Positions 1 through 8,116 are shown, counted from the stretch's first letter. The stretch is 64,000 nucleotides of DNA from Chloroflexota bacterium (GCA_005880985.1 VBIQ01000012.1:1-64000); one strand, 5' to 3'. Numbers and translations are program-made. The notes: generated from the letters alone by a model not told the origin.

Positions 1-284
1 CTCGCGCTGCCCGCCGCAGCGGCGGGCGCGGCCGACCGGAGCTCGGCTGCGATAGCGCCGGGCCCCGCCGGTGTTGCCACCGGCAGGGCATCCGACCCGG
101 TCGCGACCTCCGCACACCCGCGAGGCCACTGGCCGTCCGGCGTCGCCGGGGTGTCGGGACGCCAGAGCCGCACTTCAGTGTAAGCGCGCGCACCGACCGG
201 CGCAATGGCGTCAGACCGCCCGCGACGACATCGTCAGCACCCCTCTCTCCCCTGGCACGAGCGGATGTTCGGTGGGACAATGCC
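1..284. other. Unassigned region upstream of priA
   Basis: No gene can be assigned with confidence. Forward frame 1 is open from the window edge to a TAA at 181-183, giving an Ala/Gly/Pro-rich peptide with no recognisable motif. It could be the tail of an upstream gene or chance openness in high-GC DNA. The last bases carry a likely -10 box for priA. Confidence 0.3.
276..281 (+). promoter_or_regulatory. Candidate -10 box for priA (leaderless)
   Basis: GACAAT lies 3 bases before GTG 285 and 6 bases before GTG 288. The spacing fits transcription starting at the second GTG, so the priA mRNA may have no 5' leader. No convincing -35 is visible. Confidence 0.4.
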
Positions 285-2318
285 GTGGTGGACGGGGTCG
301 GGCTGAGCGCGCCACCGGCGGCCTACGCCAGGGTGGTGCCCGAGACCCGCTCGATCCTGGAGGGGTCCGGGTTCACCTACTCGGTGCCCGAGGCACTGCT
401 GGGTCGCGCCCTCCCCGGCTGCCGGGTGGTGGTGCCGTTCGGCCGGCGCAGCGTGGTCGGCTACGTGGTCGAGCGGAGCGCGGACAGCTCGGTGGAGGAG
501 ACCCGGCCGATCACCGAGGTGGTTGACGAGGCGCCACTGCTGGCGGCGCCCCAGCTCGCCCTGGCGCAGTGGATCGCCGCCCGCTATGCCGCGCCGCTGG
601 GAGAGGTGGTCAAGGCGATGCTCCCCGCCGGGGTGCGCGGCGCCAGGCCGGGCGGCCGCCGGCGCGGCCCACGCACCACCTCGCTCGCTCTCGTCGCGGC
701 GCGCGCGGTCGCGGGGGCGCCCGAGCACCCGCCGGTGCTGTCACCGTCCCAGGCGGAGGCGGCCGCGCCCCTGCTCGCGGCCATCGCCGGCGGGTGTCAC
801 CGTCGCGTCCTGCTCCACGGGGTCACGGGCAGCGGCAAGACCGAGGTCTATCTGACGGCGATCGCCGCCACCCTGGCCGCCGGTCGCCAGGCGCTTGCCC
901 TGGTTCCCGAGATCAGTCTCACTCCGCAGACGGTGCGCCGCTTCGCGGGTCGCTTCCCCGGCCGTCTGGCGCTGATCCACTCCGGGCTCACCGAGGCGGA
1001 GCGGGCCGCCGAATGGGGACGGATTCGCGCCGGCGATGCCGATGTCGTCGTCGGCTCGCGCAGCGCCGTGTTCGCCCCCCTCCCGCGTCTCGGCCTGGTG
1101 GTCGTCGACGAGGAGGATGCCTCCGCCTACAAGCAGGATCGGATCCCGCGCTATCACGCCGTCGACGTGGCCCTCGAGCTCGGCCGGCTGTGCGACGCAC
1201 CGGTCGTCCTGGGAAGCGCGACGCCGCGGGTGGAGACCTTTCTCCGCGCTCACACCGGTGACCTGGACCTGACCAGGCTTCCCGAGCGCATCGCCGGTCG
1301 CCCGTTGCCACCGATCGAGGTGGTCGACCTGCGCGACGAGCTGCACGCCGGCAACCGCAGCCCGATCTCGGCGGCGCTGGAACGGGCGATGCAGGAGTGT
1401 CACGCCGCCGGTGGCCAGTCGATCCTCTTCCTCAACCGTCGTGGCACCGCCACGGTGGTGCTGTGTCGCGACTGCGGCAGCGCGCTGAGCTGTCGCAACT
1501 GCAGCGTCTCACTGGTCTATCACCACGGTCGCGGGCGCTGCGAGTGCCATTACTGCGGTGCCAGCGTGCCGGTGCCGCGCGTCTGCCCCGGATGCCGCTC
1601 GCCCGCGATCCGCGGCCTCGGGATCGGGACTGAGCGGCTCGAGGCCGAGGTGCGTGAGCGCTTCCCCAAGCTGCGCCTCCTGCGCATGGACCGCGACAAC
1701 GTCAGCGAGCGCGACGCCTATCACCGCATCTACGAGGCGTTTCGCGCGGGCGAGGCCGACTGCCTCATCGGCACCCAGATGGTGGCCAAGGGATGGGACC
1801 TCGGTGGGGTCCGCCTGGTCGGCATCGTCAACGCCGACACGGCGCTGCACTTCCCCGACTATCGCAGCGGGGAGGTCACCTTCTCGCTGCTGACCCAGGT
1901 CGCCGGCCGCGCGGGTCGCGGCGACGAGCCGGCGCGCGTGATCCTGCAGACGTACAGTCCCGAGCACTATGCGGTGCGCCACGCCACCGGGCACGATTAC
2001 CTGTCCTTCGCCCGCGACGAGATCCGCATCCGCCGGGCGCTTCGCTTCCCCCCCTACGCGCGCCTCTGCGTTTGCACCTACGCCCACCGCGACGACGCCC
2101 GCGCCGAGATGGAGGCGAGGCGGGCGGCGCAGATTCTCTCTGATAGACTGCCCCCGGGCGGCGGGCTCGACGTCCTCGGCCCGACCCCCGCGTTTCTGCA
2201 CCGGTTGCGCGGCGAGTACCGATGGCAGCTGACGGTGCGAGGCGAGGAGATCGAGAGGGCGTTTGCCCATCTTCCCAGTACCCGGGGCTGGAGCATCGAC
2301 GTCGATCCGGCCCTGTAG
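285..2318 (+). CDS. priA: Primosomal protein N' (replication restart helicase PriA)
   Basis: PriA is a 3'-5' superfamily 2 helicase that recognises abandoned replication forks and reloads the replisome. The 677-residue product is slightly shorter than E. coli PriA. Visible features are an N-terminal fork-binding region, Walker A GVTGSGKT near residue 179, the DEAD-like box DEED near 275, a zinc-binding stretch of CxxC pairs between about residues 393 and 437, and a C-terminal helicase lobe with GTQMVAKGWD. The ATPase motifs are intact, unlike annotated actinobacterial PriA proteins. GTG 285 and GTG 288 are both possible starts; the -10 spacing favours 288. It is followed 10 bases later by def. 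Confidence 0.96.
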   Translation: MVDGVGLSAPPAAYARVVPETRSILEGSGFTYSVPEALLGRALPGCRVVVPFGRRSVVGYVVERSADSSVEETRPITEVVDEAPLLAAPQLALAQWIAARYAAPLGEVVKAMLPAGVRGARPGGRRRGPRTTSLALVAARAVAGAPEHPPVLSPSQAEAAAPLLAAIAGGCHRRVLLHGVTGSGKTEVYLTAIAATLAAGRQALALVPEISLTPQTVRRFAGRFPGRLALIHSGLTEAERAAEWGRIRAGDADVVVGSRSAVFAPLPRLGLVVVDEEDASAYKQDRIPRYHAVDVALELGRLCDAPVVLGSATPRVETFLRAHTGDLDLTRLPERIAGRPLPPIEVVDLRDELHAGNRSPISAALERAMQECHAAGGQSILFLNRRGTATVVLCRDCGSALSCRNCSVSLVYHHGRGRCECHYCGASVPVPRVCPGCRSPAIRGLGIGTERLEAEVRERFPKLRLLRMDRDNVSERDAYHRIYEAFRAGEADCLIGTQMVAKGWDLGGVRLVGIVNADTALHFPDYRSGEVTFSLLTQVAGRAGRGDEPARVILQTYSPEHYAVRHATGHDYLSFARDEIRIRRALRFPPYARLCVCTYAHRDDARAEMEARRAAQILSDRLPPGGGLDVLGPTPAFLHRLRGEYRWQLTVRGEEIERAFAHLPSTRGWSIDVDPAL

Positions 2319-2328
2319 AGGTTCGACC

Positions 2329-2841
2329 GTGGCGATACTCGAGATCTTCACCAAAGACGATCCCCGGCTTCGGGCTCGCGCCAAGCGCGTTCCCCGCGTC
2401 GATGACGGCACCCGCCGCCTGATGGACGACATGGTGGAGACGATGCTGGCCGCGCCGGGAGTTGGACTCGCCGGCAACCAGGTCGGCACGCTGCTGCGGG
2501 TGATCGTCCTCAAGGTCGAGAACCAGCTGTATCAACTTGCCAACCCGGAGCTGATCCGCGCCGAGGGAGAGCAGATCGGCTACGAGGGATGCCTCTCGGT
2601 CCCGGGGTACGTGGGTGAGGTGGCCCGCGCCGAGCGGGTCGTCGCCAAGGGGCTGAACCGGCACGGCAAGGAGGTGCGGATCAAGGGCACCGGCCTGCTT
2701 GCGCGTGCCATTCAGCACGAGATCGATCATCTCGACGGCATCCTCTTCACCGACAAGCTCACCAGCCTCGACACCTTGCGGCCCGTCGAGGAGGTCCTGG
2801 GCGCGGAGCACTCCGCGGAGGCTGCGGAACTCGCGGTCTGA
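2329..2841 (+). CDS. def: Peptide deformylase
   Basis: Removes the formyl group from the N-terminal methionine of nascent proteins, using an active-site metal. The 170-residue product has all three family motifs: GVGLAGNQ (residues 44-51, Gly where many enzymes have Ala), EGCLSVPG (86-93, metal ligand Cys88) and HEIDH (130-134, ligands His130 and His134, catalytic Glu131). GTG 2329 is chosen because the deformylase N-terminus begins there and an AGAGG lies just upstream; the frame is open further up but only inside priA. Together with the next gene it forms the usual def-fmt pair. Confidence 0.95.
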   Translation: MAILEIFTKDDPRLRARAKRVPRVDDGTRRLMDDMVETMLAAPGVGLAGNQVGTLLRVIVLKVENQLYQLANPELIRAEGEQIGYEGCLSVPGYVGEVARAERVVAKGLNRHGKEVRIKGTGLLARAIQHEIDHLDGILFTDKLTSLDTLRPVEEVLGAEHSAEAAELAV

Positions 2842-2866
2842 CGCAGAGCGGCGGGCTGCGGCGACG

Positions 2867-3781
2867 ATGCGCCTTGCGTTTCTCGGCTCGGCCGACTTCT
2901 CGGTCCCCTCGCTCCGTGCCGTGGTCGAGGCGGGGCACCAGGTCGCGCTGGTGATCACCCAGCCCGACAAGCCCGGTGATCGCGGCCGTCCCGCGCCGCG
3001 CCCCGTCGCCGACGCCGCGGGCGCGCTCGGCCTGCCGCTCTGGCAGCCGCCGCGGCTGCGTGACGACGCGGCGGTCGGCCGGCTCCTCGACCTGCGGCTC
3101 GAGGCACTTGTTGTCGCCGCCTATGGCCAGATCCTGCCGGCTGCGCTGCTCGAGGGGCCGAGCTTCGGCGGGATCAACGTACACGCTTCGCTGCTGCCGC
3201 GCTGGCGCGGAGCATCGCCGGTGGTGGCGGCGATCCTGCACGGTGACGGCGAGACCGGCGTCTGCATCATCAGGATGGATGCGGGAGTCGACACTGGTCC
3301 CGTCTACGCGCGTGGGGCCATTCCCATCCCCCCGGACGCCACCACGCCGCGGCTGACCATGGAGCTCGCCGAGTTGGGGGCGGGGATGCTGGTCGAGGTG
3401 CTCCGCGATCTCGAGGCGGGCACCGCGCGGGCCGAACCGCAGAACGAGGAGGGTGCCACCTACGCGCCCCGGCTGCGTCGCGAGGATGCCTGGATCAGCT
3501 GGGCCGAGCACACCGCTGTCGGGATCGACCGGCGGGTGCGCGCCCTCAACCCCTGGCCGGGGGTGATCGCTCCGCTCGGCGGCGTCGAGGTGCGCATCCT
3601 CGCCGGCGGGCTCGGTCACGACAACAGCGGCGGGGCGGTCGACCCCGGCGAGGTGGTGCGCTCCGATCACTGGGCGCTCGAGGTCGCCACTCGCGAGGGC
3701 GCTTATCGCATCGACACCGTGCAGCCGCCCGGCCGCCGTCCCATGGACGCCGCCGCCTTTCTCCGTGGACGCCGCCGGTGA
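2867..3781 (+). CDS. fmt: Methionyl-tRNA formyltransferase
   Basis: Transfers a formyl group from 10-formyl-tetrahydrofolate to initiator Met-tRNA. The 304-residue product has the N-terminal Rossmann-like catalytic domain, with the signature SLLPRWRGASP after Asn104 and His106 and the catalytic Asp142 in GVDTGP, plus a C-terminal tRNA-binding domain containing RVRALNPWPG. The start is the ATG at the conserved RLAFLGSADFSVPSL motif; upstream codons in the frame lie inside def. It follows def by 25 bases and its stop overlaps the smpB start (GTGA), so def-fmt-smpB probably share one message. Confidence 0.95.
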   Translation: MRLAFLGSADFSVPSLRAVVEAGHQVALVITQPDKPGDRGRPAPRPVADAAGALGLPLWQPPRLRDDAAVGRLLDLRLEALVVAAYGQILPAALLEGPSFGGINVHASLLPRWRGASPVVAAILHGDGETGVCIIRMDAGVDTGPVYARGAIPIPPDATTPRLTMELAELGAGMLVEVLRDLEAGTARAEPQNEEGATYAPRLRREDAWISWAEHTAVGIDRRVRALNPWPGVIAPLGGVEVRILAGGLGHDNSGGAVDPGEVVRSDHWALEVATREGAYRIDTVQPPGRRPMDAAAFLRGRRR

Positions 3782-4278
3782 GCCGGGCCAAGCGCGCCGT
3801 CGGCGAGCGTGACCCGGTGCTCGCCCGCAACCGCAAGGCGACCCACGAGTACTCGATCCTCGAGACCTTCGAGGCCGGCATCGAGCTGCAGGGCACCGAG
3901 GTCAAGGCTCTGCGCGCCGGGCGCACCCAGTTGCGCGAGGGATACGTGCGGATCGAGGATGGCCAGGCCTGGCTGCTGCAGGTCCACATCAGCCCCTACG
4001 AGCAGGGGAACCGCAGCAACCACGAGCCGGAGAGGCGCCGCCGGCTGCTGATGCACCGCCGTGAGATCGATTATCTCGACGGCAGGGTGCGCCAGCAGGG
4101 GCTTACCCTGATTCCGTTGCGCCTCTACCTGCGCGGCAACCGCATCAAGCTGGAGATCGGCGTGGCGCGAGGCAAGAAGCTCTGGGATAAGCGCCATGGC
4201 ATCGCCGCTCGCGATGCGCGGCGCGACGTGGAGCGCATCACCGCCCGGGTGGCACGGGAGGCGAGCTCGCCGAGCTAG
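3778..4278 (+). CDS. smpB: SsrA-binding protein SmpB
   Basis: Binds tmRNA and delivers it to stalled ribosomes in trans-translation. The 166-residue product shows the family core NRKATHEYSILETFEAGIEL followed by GTEVKALRAG, the HISPYEQGN segment, and the basic C-terminal tail with KKLWDKR that enters the mRNA channel. The GTG start overlaps the fmt stop in a GTGA. The partner RNA gene ssrA lies 2 kb downstream. The stop codon shares a CTAG palindrome with the stop of the convergent gene, so the two genes abut exactly. Confidence 0.95.
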   Translation: MSRAKRAVGERDPVLARNRKATHEYSILETFEAGIELQGTEVKALRAGRTQLREGYVRIEDGQAWLLQVHISPYEQGNRSNHEPERRRRLLMHRREIDYLDGRVRQQGLTLIPLRLYLRGNRIKLEIGVARGKKLWDKRHGIAARDARRDVERITARVAREASSPS

Positions 4279-4664
4279 CCGGCGGCGACGGGGACCCGGG
4301 AGGCGGCCTCGGCCAGCGCTTCGAAGTTCTCGCCGATGCGTGGGTTGTTGAGGCGCTCGCGCCCCGCGTAGACGAACTCCTTGAGACGGTCCCAGACCTC
4401 GCTGATGATGACGAGGTCGAAGAGCAGCTCCTCGTCGATCAGGCCGTGCTTCCAGAACGTCGCCAGGGTCTCGTAATGGGTGGCGAGCAGGACGGCCTTG
4501 CCGTACGCTTCGCTGCCGACGCGGTGGCGCTTCGAGAACTCCTCATAGTTGGGATCGAACTCGTCCCCCCAGAGGAAGTTCGCCGCCGACGGCATCCCGC
4601 GCAGCGCGGACACCTCGGCGACCTTCATCAGCAGCATGGCATCGTCGTGCTTCGCCTGCGACAT
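4275..4664 (-). CDS. Small soluble protein of unknown function
   Basis: A 129-residue mostly acidic and helical protein, without signal peptide or membrane segment. It begins with SQAKHDDAMLLMKVAEVSAL and contains GLIDEELLFDLVIISEVWDRL. The segment after the conserved-looking YETLATFWKHGLIDEELL faintly resembles DUF4760-type proteins, but I do not assign a family. ATG 4664 is chosen because GGAGGACGGGGA precedes it; the frame is open further upstream without another good ribosome binding site. It sits between smpB and hflX and converges on smpB with overlapping stop codons. Confidence 0.7.
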   Translation of the reverse strand: MSQAKHDDAMLLMKVAEVSALRGMPSAANFLWGDEFDPNYEEFSKRHRVGSEAYGKAVLLATHYETLATFWKHGLIDEELLFDLVIISEVWDRLKEFVYAGRERLNNPRIGENFEALAEAASRVPVAAG

Positions 4665-4736
4665 TCCCCGTCCTCCTTCGCACGGCGTGCTCGAGAGCAC
4701 CACCGCCATCTGTCGGAGCAGTCCCCCCGCGCCCAC

Positions 4737-4884
4737 TCTGCCACTCAGAGCCTACTCGCGGCTCGGTGGGCTGACAAGGGGAGCGATCACGCGTGCCGCC
4801 GGCGCCGCTGGGCGATGGCGCACGCGGCGAGTGCAGCGGCGGCGAGCCCGGTTGCCGCACTGATCACCGGCAGGGTGACCGGGA
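4737..4884. other. Gap downstream of hflX
   Basis: About 150 bases between the unknown small gene and the hflX stop. On the minus strand the DNA would encode a hydrophobic Ala-rich stretch ending in RRRHA, but no ATG, GTG or TTG lies in that frame before an upstream stop, so no gene is called. Confidence 0.3.
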
Positions 4885-6132
4885 TCAGCCGGCGGCGCGT
4901 ACCTCGCCGGTGCTGTCCTCGCCGGCGGGCTCCCCGGAATCCTCCGGCCCGGCACCGTCGACGTCGCTACGACGCCCGCGCGGCTCCGGCACCGCCGCCG
5001 CCGCCAGCCGGTCGATGGCGTCGCGCATCTGGCGCAGCCCCTCGCCGGTTCGCGAGGAGACGATGATCGGCTCGACCTCGGCGATGGCAGCCAGCCGTCC
5101 CGCCACGGTTGCCAGACGCGCCTGGGGCACCCGGTCCGCCTTCGATACCACCAGCATCGCCGGTTGGGTGCACTCCATGTCGTGCAGGGTTTCGAGCACG
5201 GTGGTGAGCTGCGCCTCGGCGTCGGGGTGGGAGGCGTCGACCACCACCGCCAGCATGTTGGCCTGGCGTACCTCCTCCAGGGTCGCGGCGAAGGCCTCGA
5301 CCAGCTCGGTGGGCAGACTTTGGATGAAACCGACCGTATCGGTGACGATCACCCGCCGCATCGAGGGAAGTTGCAGCAACCGCGAGGTGGGGTCGAGGGT
5401 GGCGAACAGCAGGTTGTCGGCGAACACCTTGGAGTTGGTCAGCCGGTTGAGCAGGGTGGACTTGCCGGCGTTGGTGTAGCCGACCAGGGCGCAGCTAGCC
5501 AGCGGCACGCTGCTGCGGGCGCTGCGCTGCACCGCGCGGCGACGCTCGAGCTCGCGCAGCCGCAACCGCAGTCGCTTGACCCGCTGACCGATGAGGCGCC
5601 GGTCCACCTCGATCTGCGTCTCGCCGGGACCGCCGCGAAGGCCGACGCCGCCGCGCTGCCGTTCCAGGTGACGCCAGCCGCCGGCGAGGCGGGGGAGAAG
5701 ATGCTCGAGCTGCGCCATCTCCACCTGGATGCGGCCCTCGGCACTGCGCGCGCGCATCGCGAAGATCGCCAGGATCACCTCGGTGCGGTCCAGCACGGGC
5801 ACGCCCCAGGCGGCCTGGAGGTTTCGCTGCTGACGGGGCGTGAGGGCGTCGTTGACCAGCACCGCTGGCCGGTCCAGCTCGGCCAGGCGGCCGTTGAGCG
5901 TTTCCACCGCTCCGGTGCGCAGATAGGTGGCGGGATGGGGCTCGCGCAGCGGGTTCAGTCGCCGTTCCAGCACCGACGCCCCCAGGGTCCGGGCGAGCTC
6001 CTCGAGCTCGTCCAGCTCGATCTCGGCGCGCGCCCGAGCGGCAGCGCCGGCGTGGGTGCCGACCACCATCACCGACCGGAGGGTGGCGCCGACGGCGGGG
6101 TCGGCGCCGGACCGGGTCTGCACCTGGGCCAT
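4885..6132 (-). CDS. hflX: GTPase HflX
   Basis: HflX is a ribosome-associated GTPase that splits stalled 70S ribosomes under stress. The 415-residue product has the N-terminal HflX domain ending in the glycine-rich GGPGETQIEVDRR, a coiled linker rich in Arg and Leu, and then the G domain with G1 GYTNAGKS (about residue 216), G3 DTVGF and a G4 variant SKAD in place of NKxD. The C-terminal tail is acidic and low-complexity. A TAGGCT box 7 bases before the ATG suggests a leaderless message. Its location between smpB and ssrA puts three rescue functions side by side. Confidence 0.94.
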   Translation of the reverse strand: MAQVQTRSGADPAVGATLRSVMVVGTHAGAAARARAEIELDELEELARTLGASVLERRLNPLREPHPATYLRTGAVETLNGRLAELDRPAVLVNDALTPRQQRNLQAAWGVPVLDRTEVILAIFAMRARSAEGRIQVEMAQLEHLLPRLAGGWRHLERQRGGVGLRGGPGETQIEVDRRLIGQRVKRLRLRLRELERRRAVQRSARSSVPLASCALVGYTNAGKSTLLNRLTNSKVFADNLLFATLDPTSRLLQLPSMRRVIVTDTVGFIQSLPTELVEAFAATLEEVRQANMLAVVVDASHPDAEAQLTTVLETLHDMECTQPAMLVVSKADRVPQARLATVAGRLAAIAEVEPIIVSSRTGEGLRQMRDAIDRLAAAAVPEPRGRRSDVDGAGPEDSGEPAGEDSTGEVRAAG

Positions 6133-6139
6133 CGCGCCA

Positions 6140-6145
6140 AGCCTA
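6140..6145 (-). promoter_or_regulatory. Candidate -10 box for hflX (leaderless)
   Basis: On the minus strand TAGGCT is separated by 7 bases from the hflX ATG, leaving no room for a ribosome binding site if it is used. Confidence 0.4.
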
Positions 6146-6275
6146 GGTCATCACCGCCCGGGAGGCACGCTTGCGGATCGCCCGAGCGAGAGCCCGGCGT
6201 GTGGTGTCCAGGGCTCCGCGGTACCATGACCACGCAGGATCACGGTCGGCACCCCGCAACCGTGCCCGACGTCAT

Positions 6276-6644
6276 GGGGGCGTATGGCTTCGACGGGGTC
6301 GTGGGTCGTGGGATGGCGAGCCGAGCCCCGGGCTCGTAAAACCGGGAAAAACATAAGTGCGAACAGCACTCAGCCCGTCGCGCTAGCCGCGTAACCAAGG
6401 GCACACACCTCAGGCTTCGGCCTGACGTCGACCGGTCCCTCGGCCGTGGGGGCCGGAGCCGACGTTAATACCAGTGGCCTCGCCGCCCGGTGGCGCCACG
6501 GCGCCGGGCGGGACGAACACCGTGGCTGGTCGGGGCGGAGCCTGGTCCCAGGGCGCCGCTCCGGTGAGAACAAAACCGGGACTACGCTCGTAGAGGTCTC
6601 ACGGGACGCGGCTTCGGACCCGGGTTCGAGCCCCGGCGCCTCCA
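6276..6644 (+). ncRNA. ssrA: Transfer-messenger RNA (tmRNA)
   Basis: The RNA of trans-translation. The 5' end GGGGGCG pairs with CGCCTCC at 6637-6643 (one G-U pair) as the acceptor stem, followed by discriminator A6644; CCA is not encoded. The 5' end contains the GGCTTCGACGGG consensus. The T arm CCGGG/TTCGAGC/CCCGG is canonical. The tag reading frame starts at GCG 6359 and reads ANSTQPVALAA, ending in TAA 6392-6394; the ALAA end is the usual protease-recognised tail. TACCAT at 6221-6226 may be the -10 box, implying a leader removed by RNase P. The partner gene smpB is 2 kb upstream. Confidence 0.95.
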
Positions 6645-6646
6645 AA
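6621..6646 (+). repeat. ssrA 3' end, left copy of a 26-bp near-repeat (putative att)
   Basis: The T-loop and acceptor 3' half of tmRNA at 6621-6646 matches 8091-8116 at 24 of 26 positions, including the run CCCCGGCGCCTCCAAA. The 3' end of ssrA is a well-known integration site, so this pair can mark the ends of an integrated element. Confidence 0.6.
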
Positions 6647-6715
6647 ACTCATCCTGTGTAGGCGACGCATCGCCCGTCACCTGTGTGTGGTGTTCGCCAA
6701 ACGAGCCGTAGCGCT

Positions 6716-7300
6716 TCACGATCTCAGAGCAGCTACGGGCTGCTTTCGGGCGACAAAGCGGAATTGGTAGTCGCCGATATCGATGGCGGTGTCGGAGAAG
6801 CCGATGGCCCTGAGTCGGTCGGCCAGCGCTTCCGGGTTGACGGGGACGAAGGTGTCGTCAACATGGCCCGCCCGGATTGCGTCCAGGTCCCGTGAGTCGG
6901 CTCCCACGAAGATCGCACCGGGGCGAAGGACGCGGTGCAGCTCGGCGAACAGCCGGTCCTGCTGCTCGGCGGAGGGCATGTGGTGCAGCATCGAGAAGCA
7001 GGTGGCGGCCGAGAAGCGGTCGGCTGGGAGTCCCGCCGTCGTGGCGTCGGCGCAGAGCACTTCCACGTTTGTACCGGCCAGGCGATCTCGGAGAGGAAGC
7101 GCCAGGGTGGGATCGATCTCCACCGCCGTGAGCCTGGTGACCCGTTGGCGCAGCAGGTCGGTGGTCAACCCGGGGCCGGGCCCGATCTCCAGCACGTCGT
7201 CACCCAGATCTCCAGCAGCCTCGACCCACGGCAACAAATCGCTCTCCAGCATCCGGGCCCAGTCAGGGCTGGAGAGGAACTGCAGGTGGAGCTCATTCAT
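6716..7300 (-). CDS. Class I SAM-dependent methyltransferase
   Basis: A 194-residue methyltransferase with a complete Rossmann core: motif I LEIGPGPGL near residue 40, the acidic end of strand 2 VEIDP, LCADATT and the SMLHHM segment that often follows motif III, then LHRVLRPGAIFVGADS. The substrate cannot be deduced; small-molecule or lipid methylation is typical of this subfamily. It is divergent from the acetyltransferase, with 41 bases between start codons. Both genes lie inside the interval bounded by the ssrA-end repeats, so they may be cargo of an old insertion. Confidence 0.85.
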   Translation of the reverse strand: MNELHLQFLSSPDWARMLESDLLPWVEAAGDLGDDVLEIGPGPGLTTDLLRQRVTRLTAVEIDPTLALPLRDRLAGTNVEVLCADATTAGLPADRFSAATCFSMLHHMPSAEQQDRLFAELHRVLRPGAIFVGADSRDLDAIRAGHVDDTFVPVNPEALADRLRAIGFSDTAIDIGDYQFRFVARKQPVAALRS

Positions 7301-7341
7301 AGGGGTACCGGTACGATTGCCAGGATCGATCAGGAGGAATC

Positions 7342-7902
7342 ATGACCAATCAAACCGGTCTGCGCGTGCGTCCGGCTGGCCTGGCGGACGCACGCGCCAT
7401 CGCCGCTTTGCACGCGGACAGCTGGCGGCGCCATTACAGCGGCGCCTACTCTGACCTCTTCCTCGATGGAGACGTGGGCGCAGACCGTTCGCAAGTGTGG
7501 ACCACGCGGCTCGGGGCTACTGATGGGAAAGCCGCGACCTTCGTCGCCGAGGACGAAGAAGCTTTGCTCGGCTTCATCCACGTCGCCCTCGATGACGATC
7601 CTGCGTGGGGGTCGCTGGTCGACAACCTGCATGTCATCTACGACCGCAAGCGGCAAAGAATAGGAAGGCGCCTGATGGGCGAGGCGGCCAGGGCCGTCGT
7701 CGAGCACGGCCCAGGTGGTCTGTACCTGTGGGTCCTCGAGCAGAACGTCAACGCCCAGGCCTTCTACGAGGAGCTCGGGGCACGATGCGTCGAGCGCGCC
7801 CTCGCTGCGGCGCCCCGTGGCGACCCGGCTCACTTGAATGGCATGCCCGCCAAGCTGCGCTATGCATGGCCGGAGCCCGCCGGGCTTCTCCAGCGTCAGT
7901 GA
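7342..7902 (+). CDS. GNAT family N-acetyltransferase
   Basis: A 186-residue acetyl-CoA-dependent acyltransferase. Motif D/A is visible as VDNLHVIYDRKRQRIGRRLM with the R/Q-x-x-G-x-G/R type pyrophosphate loop, followed by LYLWVLEQNVNAQAFYEELG, the usual motif B. The target is unknown; N-terminal residues such as ALHADSWRRHY resemble enzymes acting on small molecules or antibiotics. AGGAGGAATC before the ATG is a strong ribosome binding site. It shares the 41-base divergent promoter region with the methyltransferase. Confidence 0.88.
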   Translation: MTNQTGLRVRPAGLADARAIAALHADSWRRHYSGAYSDLFLDGDVGADRSQVWTTRLGATDGKAATFVAEDEEALLGFIHVALDDDPAWGSLVDNLHVIYDRKRQRIGRRLMGEAARAVVEHGPGGLYLWVLEQNVNAQAFYEELGARCVERALAAAPRGDPAHLNGMPAKLRYAWPEPAGLLQRQ

Positions 7903-8082
7903 CCGAGCCCCCATACGAACCAGCCCGCTGGTTCCCGCCCGCATCGATCGGGCATCGCTGTGGAATGCGTGGGGCCGCTATTGCGCCTGGACGATCCGGA
8001 GCCTGTCATTGACCGTGACGCCGGCGAGCGTCGCGCCGGCTCCTGACCCGGCCCGCTCGCCTAGGTCAACGGCCGTACGGCC

Positions 8083-8113
8083 GGAGGCGCCGGCTTCGAT
8101 CCCCGGCGCCTCC
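8083..8113 (+). repeat. Hairpin resembling a tRNA acceptor/T-arm minihelix
   Basis: Arms GGAGGCGCCGG (8083-8093) and CCGGCGCCTCC (8103-8113) are perfectly complementary around a 9-base loop. Read as tRNA geometry, it is a 7-bp acceptor-like stem stacked on a T-stem-like segment closed by TTCGATC, with one C-C mismatch, and an A follows as discriminator. It may act as a terminator for the acetyltransferase or be the residue of a recombination at ssrA. Confidence 0.5.
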
Positions 8114-8116
8114 AAA
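8091..8116 (+). repeat. Right copy of the ssrA 3'-end repeat (putative att)
   Basis: Matches 6621-6646 at 24 of 26 bases. The T-stem is broken here by a C-C mismatch, so it is not part of a working tRNA-like domain. The enclosed interval is about 1.45 kb. Confidence 0.6.

Noticed and set aside
4755-4900. Hydrophobic Ala-rich minus-strand frame after hflX, possibly a small membrane protein
   Set aside because: No ATG, GTG or TTG occurs in the frame before the upstream stop; only a CTG would be available.
5164-6339. Long plus-strand open frame opposite hflX
   Set aside because: High-GC shadow frame; hflX on the other strand has all GTPase motifs and the product here has none.
8083-8116. Possible tRNA gene
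   Set aside because: Only acceptor- and T-arm-like parts exist; no D or anticodon arm and the T-stem has a mismatch.
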